From Armatimonadota bacterium (GTDB taxonomy: Bacteria > Armatimonadota > Chthonomonadetes > Chthonomonadales > Chthonomonadaceae): a stretch of 64,000 nt of DNA. This document shows, piece by piece, positions 53,663 to 62,995 of the stretch. The first letter of the stretch is position 1. Each line of letters begins with the position of its first letter. The DNA is taken from contig JAGWMJ010000001.1 of assembly GCA_028871815.1 (NCBI GenBank), forward strand, positions 248,001-312,000, given 5' to 3'. A program made the translations under genes and the position numbers. The notes under the pieces are model-generated. The model had not been told where the DNA came from and ran no database searches. It saw nothing but the letters and a program-made list of their open reading frames with translations.

Positions 53663-54426
53663 CCGCGCCCGCGATAGAGTTGCGCGACGTGGTGTATGCC
53701 ATCGGCGGGCGGCAGGTGCTGTGCGGCATCAGCATGCAGATTATGCCTGGCGAGATTGTTTCAGTGATGGGCGCCTCGGGCAGCGGCAAAACCACCATCC
53801 TGAAACTGATGACCGGCCTGATCCGCGCCACCAGTGGAGAGATCCTGATCGAGGAAGCCGATATAACCCGGATGCCTGAGGATGAATTGGGCCACGTGCG
53901 CCTCAAGATGGGCCTTGTGTTTCAGTACGCAGCCTTGTTTGACTCGATGACCGTTTATGACAACATTCTGTTTGGGGTTACCCAGCACCGGCGCGGATTG
54001 AAGCGGAACGAACGTGACGCGATTGTTACGCGACGGCTGGCGCAGGTGGACCTGGACGGTGTGGAACGGCTCTATCCGGACGAACTCTCCGGAGGTATGC
54101 AGAAACGCGTAGGTCTTGCCCGTGCGCTCGCAATGGAGCCGAGCATCGTTTTTTACGACGAGCCAACCAGCGGTCTGGACCCGATTACCAGCCGGACAAT
54201 TGACGAGTTGATTGTTGCAACGCGTGACGCCACCGGTGTAACATCGGTCATCGTTTCGCACGACATCGGATCGGTATTCCGCATCTCGGACCGCGTAGCG
54301 ATGCTGCACGGGGGAGAGCTTGTGATATTCGACACGCCGGATGCGGTGCGTCGCAGCACGATTTCGGCAGTGCGCGAGTTTGTATCGACGGCGGAGTTGG
54401 CGCCCGCCGGCGTCGGAGGACACTGA
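53659..54426 (+). CDS. mlaF: MlaF-type ABC transporter ATPase
   Basis: ATP-binding subunit of the lipid transporter, 255 residues. Walker A GASGSGKTT, Q-loop LVFQYAALFDSMTV, signature LSGGMQKRVGLARA, Walker B IVFYDEPTSGLDP, and H-loop IVSHD. FDSMTVYDN is typical of MlaF. GTG 53659 overlaps the mlaE stop; upstream in-frame codons lie inside mlaE. It is followed two bases later by mlaD. Confidence 0.93.
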   Translation: MTAPAIELRDVVYAIGGRQVLCGISMQIMPGEIVSVMGASGSGKTTILKLMTGLIRATSGEILIEEADITRMPEDELGHVRLKMGLVFQYAALFDSMTVYDNILFGVTQHRRGLKRNERDAIVTRRLAQVDLDGVERLYPDELSGGMQKRVGLARALAMEPSIVFYDEPTSGLDPITSRTIDELIVATRDATGVTSVIVSHDIGSVFRISDRVAMLHGGELVIFDTPDAVRRSTISAVREFVSTAELAPAGVGGH

Positions 54427-54428
54427 CC

Positions 54429-55856
54429 ATGGCGGCAAAACCTGCTCTGCGTACGGCGCTGGTCGGACTGGTAGCGCTTGTCGTGGGCGTTTCGCTCTAT
54501 CTGTATCTGGCACATTTGAATCCCAATTCCTACCTGGTGCATGTGTCGTTTGCAGATACGCAGGGCGTTGAGGCACAAAGCCCGGTCCGCATGGATGGTG
54601 TACAAATTGGTGAGGTGCGAAGCGTGGAGTTGGACACACGGCTTCGGCCGCCAATGCCAGTGGTAACCCTGTCTATACGCGATCGATACCAGATTCCTGC
54701 CGATTCCAGGTTCGAAATTGCAGCCGGGCTGCTGATATCCAACCCGCAACTCCACGTGGTTCCAGGCGTATCCACGGCAAGCTTGCCTCAAGACGGGTCG
54801 GCGCGGGTTACCGGCGCGCCGCCGACCGCTACGGCGCAGGAACTGGTCGGCAAGGCGAACCGTCAGTTTGACGCCATTAGCGGCGAGTTCAAGACGGCGG
54901 CGAAGCGCATCAACACGATTCTTGCGTCGGCACAAACGATGATGCAGACGGCCAACAAGGCGGCCAGTTCTACCGCGAGCTTGCTGGACGACCAGGGCAT
55001 GCGAAACTCGCTGCTGCAAACCGTTTCGAATTTCCGCGACGTTTCCGCACAAGCAAAGGTCACGTCGCAGCAGCTCAGCCGGCAGCTAATCGCGGTGGTG
55101 AAAACCGGAAACGGATCGGTAACCAAAATCACCGGCCGTCTTAGTGACATTCTGGCGCAGCTGGATAACACCATTGAGGATGCCAACTCTGTGGTCAAGA
55201 AGCTGACCGAGCAGGTGACCGACCCACGGCTGGTGCAGTCGCTGCAGGATACCGCCGAACTGGCGCGCGCGACGCTCTCGCGATTCAACCAGATTGCGTC
55301 AGACCTGGACCAACTGGTGGGTGACCCCGCCTTGCAGAGTAACCTGAAGAGCACCGTGAGCAACCTGAGCGGGGTAACCCGGAGCGGGGAGCAGACGCTG
55401 ACCAAAGTGAACACGCTGCTCGATCGGCTGATGAGCGTACATAAGCCCACGATAAAGCTGCCGCCGACTTCGTTGATTGCCAACGTTGCCCAGCAGTTCA
55501 ATCCGGGCCATTTACGGCTGGACTTGGATGCCCAGGTGCATGTTGGCAAGAGCGACCTGGTAGACATTGGCCTTTACGATCTGGGCCAAACCACAAGATG
55601 GAACCTGCAGTACGGCAAAGGCGTTTCACCAACGACCACATTCCGCTTTGGCGTACACGCCAGCCAGCCCGGCGTTGGGCTGGACTGGGCTCCCTCATTC
55701 GGCAACGGCATCCAGGCCGACCTGTACGACACGCGCCATCCCAAACTTGACTTGAGGGGGCTGTTGCGGGTAAACAGATACTCCTCAATCTGGCTGGGAA
55801 GTTACGACCTGCTGGATCATCCGGCGCCCGCGATTGGTCTCCGAATAGTGCGGTAG
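54429..55856 (+). CDS. mlaD: MlaD-type MCE domain protein
   Basis: Membrane-anchored substrate-binding protein of 475 residues. An N-terminal helix (LVGLVALVVGVSLYLYLAHL) precedes one MCE domain (VSFADTQGVEAQSPVRMDGVQ, then VRSVELDTRLRPPMPVVTLS). A long helical region follows (residues 135-350) with many Ser/Thr/Gln, similar to the extended tails of larger MCE proteins that may form a periplasmic tunnel. The last 120 residues look beta-rich (RLDLDAQVHVGKSDLVDIGL). MlaB and MlaC are absent here, so the long tail might span what MlaC covers elsewhere. That is inference. Confidence 0.88.
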   Translation: MAAKPALRTALVGLVALVVGVSLYLYLAHLNPNSYLVHVSFADTQGVEAQSPVRMDGVQIGEVRSVELDTRLRPPMPVVTLSIRDRYQIPADSRFEIAAGLLISNPQLHVVPGVSTASLPQDGSARVTGAPPTATAQELVGKANRQFDAISGEFKTAAKRINTILASAQTMMQTANKAASSTASLLDDQGMRNSLLQTVSNFRDVSAQAKVTSQQLSRQLIAVVKTGNGSVTKITGRLSDILAQLDNTIEDANSVVKKLTEQVTDPRLVQSLQDTAELARATLSRFNQIASDLDQLVGDPALQSNLKSTVSNLSGVTRSGEQTLTKVNTLLDRLMSVHKPTIKLPPTSLIANVAQQFNPGHLRLDLDAQVHVGKSDLVDIGLYDLGQTTRWNLQYGKGVSPTTTFRFGVHASQPGVGLDWAPSFGNGIQADLYDTRHPKLDLRGLLRVNRYSSIWLGSYDLLDHPAPAIGLRIVR

Positions 55857-55948
55857 CCTGCATGTGTGTGCGACCACCCAAAACGTGGTGCTGAAGTCTC
55901 AGGCTCACCGGCGCCGGCGGAAGCGTCAGCAGGGAAGAGAGGTTTGTT

Positions 55949-56551
55949 ATGAAAGTAATGCTAACGCGCGATGTACCCAAGGTGGGCATCGACGGCGAGA
56001 TTGTAACGGTTGCCGGCGGATTCGCGCGGAACTACCTGCTGCCGCGTCGGCTTGCCCTGGTAGCTAACAGCAGCGTGATGAAGCAGTACCAGGACAAGCT
56101 GGCGAAACTTGCAGCGTTGGAAGCCAACAAGGCGACTTCCGCTCGCAGCGCCGCCGATCGCATCGAGGGCGTGGTGCTTCAGTTTGTGGTGCGGGCAAAC
56201 GCGCATACCGGCCGGCTTTTCGGCGCCGTTACCGAAGCCGATGTAGCCGCCAAACTTGGCGAAGCTGCGGGCGTGGAGGTCGATCGGCGCAAGCTCGGTC
56301 ACTTTGACGCGATCAAGACGACCGGGGCATACAGCCTTTCAATTCGGCTGCACAGTGAGGTTACTGCCAGCTTCAAGGTAGATGTTGCCACTCAGGAGCA
56401 GCTGGAAGCGCGTGAAAAAGCGCGGCTCGCCGCCGAGTTGCTGCCTGTTGTCGCGACTGAGGCGGCGTCCGATCCGGCTGTCGCTGCGGAAACGCCGGCG
56501 ATGGAAGATGCGCCGGTAGACGAGGCCGTGCCCGAACCTTCTGTGGAATGA
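55949..56551 (+). CDS. rplI: 50S ribosomal protein L9 with acidic C-terminal extension
   Basis: Large-subunit protein bL9, 200 residues against the usual 150 or so. The N-terminal domain is standard: MKVMLTRDVPKVGIDGEIVTV, then GFARNYLLPRRLA, followed by the long connecting helix. The extra 50 residues at the end are rich in Ala, Glu and Pro (SDPAVAAETPAMEDAPVDEA). A strong site GGAAGAGAGG precedes ATG 55949. dnaB follows after 31 bases, a common pairing. Confidence 0.95.
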   Translation: MKVMLTRDVPKVGIDGEIVTVAGGFARNYLLPRRLALVANSSVMKQYQDKLAKLAALEANKATSARSAADRIEGVVLQFVVRANAHTGRLFGAVTEADVAAKLGEAAGVEVDRRKLGHFDAIKTTGAYSLSIRLHSEVTASFKVDVATQEQLEAREKARLAAELLPVVATEAASDPAVAAETPAMEDAPVDEAVPEPSVE

Positions 56552-56582
56552 GCGCCAGGGGAGTAACGGCCGCGCCACCGCC

Positions 56583-58022
56583 ATGAATCTGCCAAACGCG
56601 GCGCGGAACGACCCCGTTCCTCCTCAGAATCTGGAGGCCGAACAGGCCATCCTTGGCGCGATGCTCCTCGATCAGCGTGCCGTAGAAGAAGCGACTGAGG
56701 TGCTGAGCTCCGCCGATTTCTACTTCGACCGGCACCGGGTGATTTTCGGCGCCATGCTTGAGTTGGCGGAAAGCCACAAGCCGATCGACCTTGTGAGCCT
56801 CACCGAAACGCTGCAAGCGCTCGGCAAGTTGGACGAGAGTGGCGGCGCCAGCTACTTAAATGAGTTGATGACGGTGCCGTCTACGGCGGCGAATGCGCCC
56901 TATTATGCCGACCTTGTTGCCGATAAGGCGATCCTCCGCTCCCTGCTTCGCTGTGGCTCCGAGATCCAGGCCCTTGCGCTAAATGGACAGCTCTCGGGCG
57001 CCGATGCCGCCGATCGGGCTGAGGAGCTGGTTTTCGGTGTCGCTGATCAACGCAGCCGTCGTGGCCTCACGCCGGTCAGCGCCTACATCGAGAACGTTTG
57101 GGATTCGATGGAAAGAGCCAGCGAGGCTGGAGGGCCGGCGGAGTACCTGACACATCTGAAGGACTTGAACACTCAACTCACGAGCCTTCAGCCTGCCGAT
57201 CTGATTGTGATTGCCGCGCGGCCGAGCGTGGGTAAGACCGCGCTCGCCGTTCAGATTGGTACGCATCTGGCGAAAGTCGAGAGAAAGACTGTCGCGATAT
57301 TCAGCCTGGAGATGGCTGCTGAGCAGTTAGTGAAGCGCATGCTGTGCTCGGAAGGACAAATCAATGGCCAACGGTTGAACACAGGTGATTTGGACGATGC
57401 CGAGGTTTCACGGCTGACGTCCGCCATGCAAACGGTTGGGCAGGCTCCGATCTTCATCGATGACACCTCCGACTCCAGCGTGCTGGAAATCCGTGGAAAG
57501 TGTCGCCGCTTGAAGGCAGGAAGCGGATTGCATTTGGTGATTGTGGATTACCTGCAACTGATGCGCTCTACGGTAAGGTCCGAGAACCGAAATCAGGAAG
57601 TCTCTGCCATGATTCGCGGTTTGAAGTCGCTTGCGCGCGAGTTGGGTGTTCCGGTTGTTGTGCTCTCGCAGCTATCTCGAGGCAGCGAGGATCGCGGATC
57701 ACGCAAACCGCTGCTTTCCGACCTGCGTGATTCCGGTGCAATTGAAGCAGAAGCCGATGTGGTGATTCTGATATACCGCAAGGGTTATCACGATTATAAG
57801 CAGGCGCGCGCGGGTCGATCAGGCCGAGGCAGAAGCGACGACGGCGACAGCGACCTCGGCGAGCCGGATGGCGCGTTGGTGGATGACGACGGCACTACAG
57901 AATTGATTGTGGCCAAACACCGCAACGGCCCAACCGGCACCGTGTTGGTGACGTTTCGGAAGGAGTACGCGAAATTCAGCGACTGGGCGCCAGATTCTGC
58001 AGTCGGAGGCAAGGGCGCCTAG
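56583..58022 (+). CDS. dnaB: Replicative DNA helicase DnaB
   Basis: Hexameric 5'-3' helicase, 479 residues. The N-terminal domain starts PPQNLEAEQAILGAMLLDQ. The RecA-like domain has Walker A ARPSVGKTA (about residue 216), Walker B LHLVIVDYLQLM, and SDLRDSGAIEAEADVV with the DnaB signature. In place of the usual short loop before the C-terminal IVAKHRNGPTG there are about 30 residues rich in Arg, Gly and Asp (57810-57900). No intein is present. ATG 56583 is well placed after rplI. Confidence 0.95.
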   Translation: MNLPNAARNDPVPPQNLEAEQAILGAMLLDQRAVEEATEVLSSADFYFDRHRVIFGAMLELAESHKPIDLVSLTETLQALGKLDESGGASYLNELMTVPSTAANAPYYADLVADKAILRSLLRCGSEIQALALNGQLSGADAADRAEELVFGVADQRSRRGLTPVSAYIENVWDSMERASEAGGPAEYLTHLKDLNTQLTSLQPADLIVIAARPSVGKTALAVQIGTHLAKVERKTVAIFSLEMAAEQLVKRMLCSEGQINGQRLNTGDLDDAEVSRLTSAMQTVGQAPIFIDDTSDSSVLEIRGKCRRLKAGSGLHLVIVDYLQLMRSTVRSENRNQEVSAMIRGLKSLARELGVPVVVLSQLSRGSEDRGSRKPLLSDLRDSGAIEAEADVVILIYRKGYHDYKQARAGRSGRGRSDDGDSDLGEPDGALVDDDGTTELIVAKHRNGPTGTVLVTFRKEYAKFSDWAPDSAVGGKGA

Positions 58023-58037
58023 GGGGCCGCGGTATCG

Positions 58038-59342
58038 ATGCGCATCCTCATTATTGGAGGCGGAGGGCGCGAACACGCTCTAGCGTGGGCGCTTTCGCGC
58101 AGCAGCCACAAGCCGCACCTGTTTGCCGCTCCGGGTAACCCCGGTATTGCTTCTCTCGCCGACCTGGTGCCACTGTCAACTCTCGATCTGGACGCGCTGG
58201 CGAGCTTTGCGGAACGTGAGCTGGTTGATCTGACGGTAGTTGGCCCTGAGGCGCCACTTATTGCCGGAATTGTGGACCGCTTTGAGGCCCGCGGCCTGCG
58301 GATATTTGGCCCTTCTGCGGACCCAGCGAAACTGGAGGGCAGCAAGGCATTTGCAAAGCGGTTGATGGAGGATGCGAACATACCTACGGCCGCATTCCGA
58401 ATCTGCGAAACAGCCGCAGAAGCGCACGAGGCTGCGGCCGGCCACTTCGGCGAGAATCCCGGAAGCACCGGCCTGGTGGTAAAGGCCGATGGGCTGGCTG
58501 CCGGCAAGGGCGTACTTGTTACCGATACCGAACAGCAGGCGCACGAAGCTGTCTCGCGGATGATGGAGTCTCGGGATTTCGGCGATTCGGGAATGCGTGT
58601 CATCCTGGAGGAGCGACTCGCGGGCGAGGAAGCCTCATTGATGGCAGTCTCCGATGGTGAGACGGTGCTGCCACTTCTGCCGGCACAAGACCATAAGCGA
58701 CTGCTTGAGAACGACGATGGCCCCAATACAGGTGGCATGGGAGCGTACTCGCCGGTTCCAATCATGCCGCCGGCGCTTGTTGACGAGGCGATGGACACGG
58801 TGGTACGTCCGGCGATACGGGCTATTGCGGAGTATGGCATTCCATACAAAGGCTTGCTTTACGCCGGACTCATGCTCACATCTGATGGTATAAAGGCGAT
58901 TGAGTTCAACTGCAGATTCGGGGACCCCGAGGCGCAAACCGTGCTGCCGCTGATGGAGAGTGATCTGGTGGACCTGCTTCTTGGCGCTGCCGAATGCCGG
59001 ATGCCTTCCAGCCTGAAGTGGCGTGCAGGCACGTCGGTGTGCGTCGTGGCCGCTTCCGCCGGGTATCCGGGCGCTGTCCGTACCGGTATACCGATTTCCG
59101 GCATTGCCGATGCCGCGGAATCCGAAGGGTGTTTGGTGTTTGAGGCCGGTACACGGTATGGTTCGGATGGGCGTATAGAAACCTCGGGTGGCCGTGTACT
59201 GAGTGTTACCGGATTGGGCGCCGACCTGATTACCGCAACAGCAAGAGCCTATGTGGGAATGAGTCACATCCAGTTTGATGGGTTACAATACCGGCGGGAT
59301 ATAGCGGGCCGGGCATTGCGAGCGCCGGCTACCGGCGAGTAG
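58038..59342 (+). CDS. purD: Phosphoribosylamine-glycine ligase (GAR synthetase)
   Basis: Second step of de novo purine synthesis, ATP-dependent. 434 residues. N-terminus MRILIIGGGGREHALAWAL is diagnostic; VVGPEAPLIAGIVDRFE and IFGPSADPAKLEGSKAFAK follow. ATP-grasp motifs include LVVKADGLAAGKGV, PNTGGMGAYSPVP and IEFNCRFGDPEAQ. It begins 15 bases after dnaB and is probably cotranscribed. Other pur genes are not in the window. Confidence 0.95.
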   Translation: MRILIIGGGGREHALAWALSRSSHKPHLFAAPGNPGIASLADLVPLSTLDLDALASFAERELVDLTVVGPEAPLIAGIVDRFEARGLRIFGPSADPAKLEGSKAFAKRLMEDANIPTAAFRICETAAEAHEAAAGHFGENPGSTGLVVKADGLAAGKGVLVTDTEQQAHEAVSRMMESRDFGDSGMRVILEERLAGEEASLMAVSDGETVLPLLPAQDHKRLLENDDGPNTGGMGAYSPVPIMPPALVDEAMDTVVRPAIRAIAEYGIPYKGLLYAGLMLTSDGIKAIEFNCRFGDPEAQTVLPLMESDLVDLLLGAAECRMPSSLKWRAGTSVCVVAASAGYPGAVRTGIPISGIADAAESEGCLVFEAGTRYGSDGRIETSGGRVLSVTGLGADLITATARAYVGMSHIQFDGLQYRRDIAGRALRAPATGE

Positions 59343-59370
59343 CTGGTAGCCTGCTGAACGTGAAACAACT

Positions 59371-60519
59371 ATGACGATTGCAGAGCGAGCGCCGCTCATA
59401 AGAGGGCGCGGCATCGACGATATCGCGAGCAAGGTGATATCCGGCGGGCGCGTAGATGGTGACGAGGCGATACGCCTGTTCGCACACCCCAACCTGCCCG
59501 AACTGGCGTGGTTGGCCAACCTGGTGCGTGAGCGACTGCATCCGGACACCAACAACCTGGTGACATACGTTGTGGGTCGCAACGTGAACTACACCAACGT
59601 CTGCTGGGTTCGATGCAAGTTTTGCGCCTTCTACCGCGTTCCCGGCCATGAGGAAGGTTACGTTTTAAGCCGCGAGGAGATTTACGCTAAAGTCCAGCAG
59701 ATGGTGGATGTGGGCGGCATCGAGATCCTGATGCAGGGCGGGCTCAATCCCAAGCTGAAAATCGAGTGGTATGAGGACCTGCTGTCGGGCATCAAGGCGC
59801 GCTTTGGAGAGTACGGCGTTATTTTGCACGCGTTTTCCCCGGCAGAGTTGATCTACCTGGCGCGCATAAGCAAGTTGACCCAGGCCGAGATGTTTGCCAG
59901 GCTTAAAAAGGCCGGGCTGGACAGCGTGCCGGGCGGTGGTGCAGAGATACTGACGGACCGCGTGCGTGAAACCATCTCACCGTACAAAGATACGGCAGAT
60001 GAGTGGTTGGACTGCATGCGCGAGGCACATCGCGCCGGGCTGCGCACCTCGGTAACGATGATGTACGGCTCGGTCGACACGGTTGAAGACCGGGTAGAGC
60101 ATTTGATACGGGCGCGCGATCTGCAGGATGAGACCGGCGGCTTTACCGCGTTTATACCGTGGTCGTTTCAACCGGACGGCACCGAACTTACCGGCGAGCG
60201 GGCATCAGCATTCGATTACCTTCGCACCGTCGCGGCGAGCCGAATTGTATTGGACAACATCCCGCACATGCAGGCATCGTGGGTGACGCAGGGCCCAAAG
60301 GTGGCCCAGGTGGCGCTGCGGTACGGTTTGAACGACTTTGGCAGCACCATGATGGAAGAGAATGTGGTCTCCTCGGCCGGCTGTGCGTTTACCATGCCGA
60401 TTGAAGAGATGGAGCGGCTGATCCGCGATGCCGGCTATACGCCGATGCGGCGCACCACGCAGTACGAACTGCTGCCGCACGGCGTGCCGGATGGCTCACC
60501 GCTGCTCCGCGGGCACTGA
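59371..60519 (+). CDS. mqnC: Cyclic dehypoxanthinyl futalosine synthase (MqnC)
   Basis: Radical SAM enzyme of the futalosine pathway to menaquinone, 382 residues. The cluster motif sits in NYTNVCWVRCKFCAFYRV (CxxxCxxC), and the following GYVLSREEIYAKVQQMVDVGG and EILMQGGLNPKL are closer to MqnC than to MqnE. The C-terminal FGSTMMEENVVSSAG is also typical of this family. ATG 59371 is 28 bases after purD. Other mqn genes are not seen in the window. Confidence 0.93.
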   Translation: MTIAERAPLIRGRGIDDIASKVISGGRVDGDEAIRLFAHPNLPELAWLANLVRERLHPDTNNLVTYVVGRNVNYTNVCWVRCKFCAFYRVPGHEEGYVLSREEIYAKVQQMVDVGGIEILMQGGLNPKLKIEWYEDLLSGIKARFGEYGVILHAFSPAELIYLARISKLTQAEMFARLKKAGLDSVPGGGAEILTDRVRETISPYKDTADEWLDCMREAHRAGLRTSVTMMYGSVDTVEDRVEHLIRARDLQDETGGFTAFIPWSFQPDGTELTGERASAFDYLRTVAASRIVLDNIPHMQASWVTQGPKVAQVALRYGLNDFGSTMMEENVVSSAGCAFTMPIEEMERLIRDAGYTPMRRTTQYELLPHGVPDGSPLLRGH

Positions 60520-60539
60520 CGCAGGTTTTGCTGCCTGCG
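60520..60539. terminator. Weak hairpin between mqnC and the LptF/G gene
   Basis: CGCAGG/CCTGCG stem with an eight-base loop containing TTTTG, between convergent genes. A flanking GGGC/GCCC could extend it with mismatches. No long T run. Confidence 0.35.
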
Positions 60540-60543
60540 CCCG

Positions 60544-61683
60544 CTATTCCGAACGTTTGAGCAGCCACAAGCCCGCAGCGGCGAAGATTACATTCTGAGT
60601 CCAGGCCGCGATTGCCGGAGGTAGAATCGGCGCGCTTCCGGCGGCGCCGGGCGAACCGAGGATCCGCATCGCAAGCAGCGTGTTCCAGTAGACGAAGACG
60701 AGGCAGATGGAGAGCAGCACCCCCATAAACCCGCCGCCACGGCCAAAACGGAGGGCCATCGGCGGACAGCAGAGCGCCATGACCAGGCATGAGAACGGCA
60801 CCGAGAGCTTGAAGTGGTAGTCGAGAATGGCATACGGGTCATCGATGTGCTCGGTCCGGTTGCGCGCGATATTCTGGCCTAACTGCCGGAATGTGAGCGT
60901 GGAGTTTTGCGCCATCTGACCAAGCGGAAGCTGCAGCAGAAAGTTGCTCTCGATGGCGCTTGGGTCAACAGGGGCGTTTACTTTGATCTGCGCAACGTGC
61001 CCTTTGGCGAGTACTTTGCCATCCAGCGAATACGAAATCACCAGCGGGTGCATGAGCGTCAGCACGCCGTTCTGGTAGGTTGCGTGCTGCGCGATGAATA
61101 TCCTGGGCTGGGCCTGGCCCGACAGGACCCGGCGCAGACCGACGATAAACTGCACGCCCTGCATATCCAGATAACCGTGTCGCTGAACCACGCTCTGCAC
61201 ATAAAAGATGCTGCCCTGATCGAAGGTGACATACACCTGCTTCGGGTTGGGTATCAGGTTTGGAATGTGCGCCGGCATGGAGCTAACCACGTTGTCAAAC
61301 CGGTCCATCGCCGCCGGAACGACGTACTCGCCGAAGTAGAAGTCACCGATGCTGAGTATAAGTCCCGCTACGATCACAGGCAAGAAGATTCGCGCGAGGC
61401 TCGCGCCTCCGGCGCGCATGACCGTGATCTCGGAGTCTCGCGTCAGCCGGCTAACCGTCAACGACGCGGCAACGGCCGCAGCCACCGGCATGGTCATGTG
61501 GACCAGAAATGGTACGAAGTAGAGCACCATCTGCGCCACATCGGCCCATGGCACCTGATGCTCCAACAGGACGTTGGCGTTGTTGTAGAGCACCGTACCG
61601 ATAAGCATCAGCACGATTGCGCCCTGCCCGATGAGGAACGGCACGCGCATCTCAGCCAGGATGTAGCGATCCAGGGTTTTCAT
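60544..61683 (-). CDS. LptF/LptG family permease (YjgP/YjgQ)
   Basis: Inner-membrane permease subunit of LPS-type export, 379 residues. N-terminal ILAEMRVPFLIGQGAIVLML is typical, with three helices before and three after a large periplasmic domain (residues 130-285, beta-jellyroll-like with VYVTFDQGSIFYVQSVVQRHG). LDYHFKLSVPFSCLVMALCC begins the C-terminal helices. A single copy is seen; whether it is LptF or LptG is undetermined, and no lptB is nearby. ATG 61683 follows a TATACT-like box. Confidence 0.87.
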   Translation of the reverse strand: MKTLDRYILAEMRVPFLIGQGAIVLMLIGTVLYNNANVLLEHQVPWADVAQMVLYFVPFLVHMTMPVAAAVAASLTVSRLTRDSEITVMRAGGASLARIFLPVIVAGLILSIGDFYFGEYVVPAAMDRFDNVVSSMPAHIPNLIPNPKQVYVTFDQGSIFYVQSVVQRHGYLDMQGVQFIVGLRRVLSGQAQPRIFIAQHATYQNGVLTLMHPLVISYSLDGKVLAKGHVAQIKVNAPVDPSAIESNFLLQLPLGQMAQNSTLTFRQLGQNIARNRTEHIDDPYAILDYHFKLSVPFSCLVMALCCPPMALRFGRGGGFMGVLLSICLVFVYWNTLLAMRILGSPGAAGSAPILPPAIAAWTQNVIFAAAGLWLLKRSE

Positions 61684-61797
61684 ACGCGCGCGCGGCGGCC
61701 CAACACGGCAACAGTATAGCGCGCCCGTATTCCCGGCGCTCCGGACCAGCGGTCAGACGAAACCGTGCGCACCCAAAGCGGTGGCGCCGGCGGCGAT

Positions 61798-62847
61798 CTA
61801 CGCGTTAACGCGCTTCAGCAGCGTGATGCGGCCATGGGATACCCACTCGACTACAAGGATGTCTCCGTTGTGGAGAAACTTGGCGCCGTGCGGATGAATA
61901 AACTTGCCGGGTATGAACTGACTTCTGGGCGCATCGGTAAGGTTAGTCGGGAAGCCATCACCCAGCTGCTCCAGCACCTGGTTGTTGCCATCCAGGATGG
62001 TGACAACGCTATCCAAATCGGGCACCACCATCAGTTCACCGCGCGTATGGAAATGGCACGGTTCCCGCATGCCGTTCGTCACCTCAGAAACTACCTTGCC
62101 ATCCAGCGTAAAGTACTGAATTCGCCGGTTGGACCGGTCGGTGATGACGAGGTTGTGGGGTTTTTTGCGCGTATCCAGGATGAGCCCGTGTGGTGTGCGA
62201 AACTTGCCAAGCTCAGTGCCGGTGCCGCCAAAGGTGCGAATGTAGTCGCCATTGAGCGCAAACTGATGAATCCAGTTGGAGCCGTAGCCATCGGCAACGT
62301 AGAAGTCCCCGTTCGGCGCAAACGCGGTGTTGGTTGGGACAAACGGGTCGTTAGGACCATAGACACCGGACTCGGCCGGTAGGCCCTTTTGCCAGATCAC
62401 CTTGCCATCCAGCGTGGTTTTGGCGTAGACGCGGTGCGCGATGTCGGTGTGGTAGAGGAACTCTTCGCGCCCCTCCTTGCGCAGGTCCAATCCGTGTGCG
62501 CCGCCAACCCACTGACTGCCCCAAGAGGTGATGTACTTGCCATTATGGTCATATACTACAATGGTGTTGGAGGATGGGCTGTGCTCACGGACGGTGTGCG
62601 CAATATAGATTCGTCCATGGCTATCCTGCGTGACGCCATGCGTGTCGCCCCAAAGCAGATTCGCCGGAGGCTGGAGCCAATCGTGCCAGCACTCGTACGC
62701 GTGGTCTCCCTTTCCCAGGATGATGCGCTTCGGCAGAGTCTTTTGTGCCCTCGAAGCGGAACTGCGGGCCGCGAAAGCGGCGCCGGCGATTGTGGACGCT
62801 GCCCCGGCAATAAATCGGCGGCGGGTCGTGCGATTGGGATTCGGCAT
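61798..62847 (-). CDS. Tat-exported NHL-repeat beta-propeller protein
   Basis: Exported six-bladed propeller of 349 residues. The N-terminus TTRRRFIAGAASTIAGAAFA is a twin-arginine signal. NHL-type repeats include GDTHGVTQDSHGRIYIAHTV, GGAHGLDLRKEGREEFLYHT, VPTNTAFAPNGDFYVADGYG, KFRTPHGLILDTRKK and FIHPHGAKFLHNGDILVVEW. Enzymes with this fold include peptidyl-alpha-hydroxyglycine lyase and SMP-30, but no catalytic set was identified. It is divergent from the nicotinate phosphoribosyltransferase. Confidence 0.84.
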   Translation of the reverse strand: MPNPNRTTRRRFIAGAASTIAGAAFAARSSASRAQKTLPKRIILGKGDHAYECWHDWLQPPANLLWGDTHGVTQDSHGRIYIAHTVREHSPSSNTIVVYDHNGKYITSWGSQWVGGAHGLDLRKEGREEFLYHTDIAHRVYAKTTLDGKVIWQKGLPAESGVYGPNDPFVPTNTAFAPNGDFYVADGYGSNWIHQFALNGDYIRTFGGTGTELGKFRTPHGLILDTRKKPHNLVITDRSNRRIQYFTLDGKVVSEVTNGMREPCHFHTRGELMVVPDLDSVVTILDGNNQVLEQLGDGFPTNLTDAPRSQFIPGKFIHPHGAKFLHNGDILVVEWVSHGRITLLKRVNA

Positions 62848-62995
62848 AGGTTTGGGCTCCTGACTGGGAGCAGTTCCCTGATCGCCATCGATTCTCCTGC
62901 ACCGGGCGGCGACTTTGCGTCAGCGCCACCACACGATGCGCTTGCGGTAACCTGTAGGCACGGCGGCCCGGCTGTGGGCCGCACAGGAACTTCAG

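Noticed and set aside
60907-61719. 270-codon plus-strand frame
   Set aside because: Antisense to the LptF/G permease; its composition is rich in His, Arg and Asp, as expected for a shadow.
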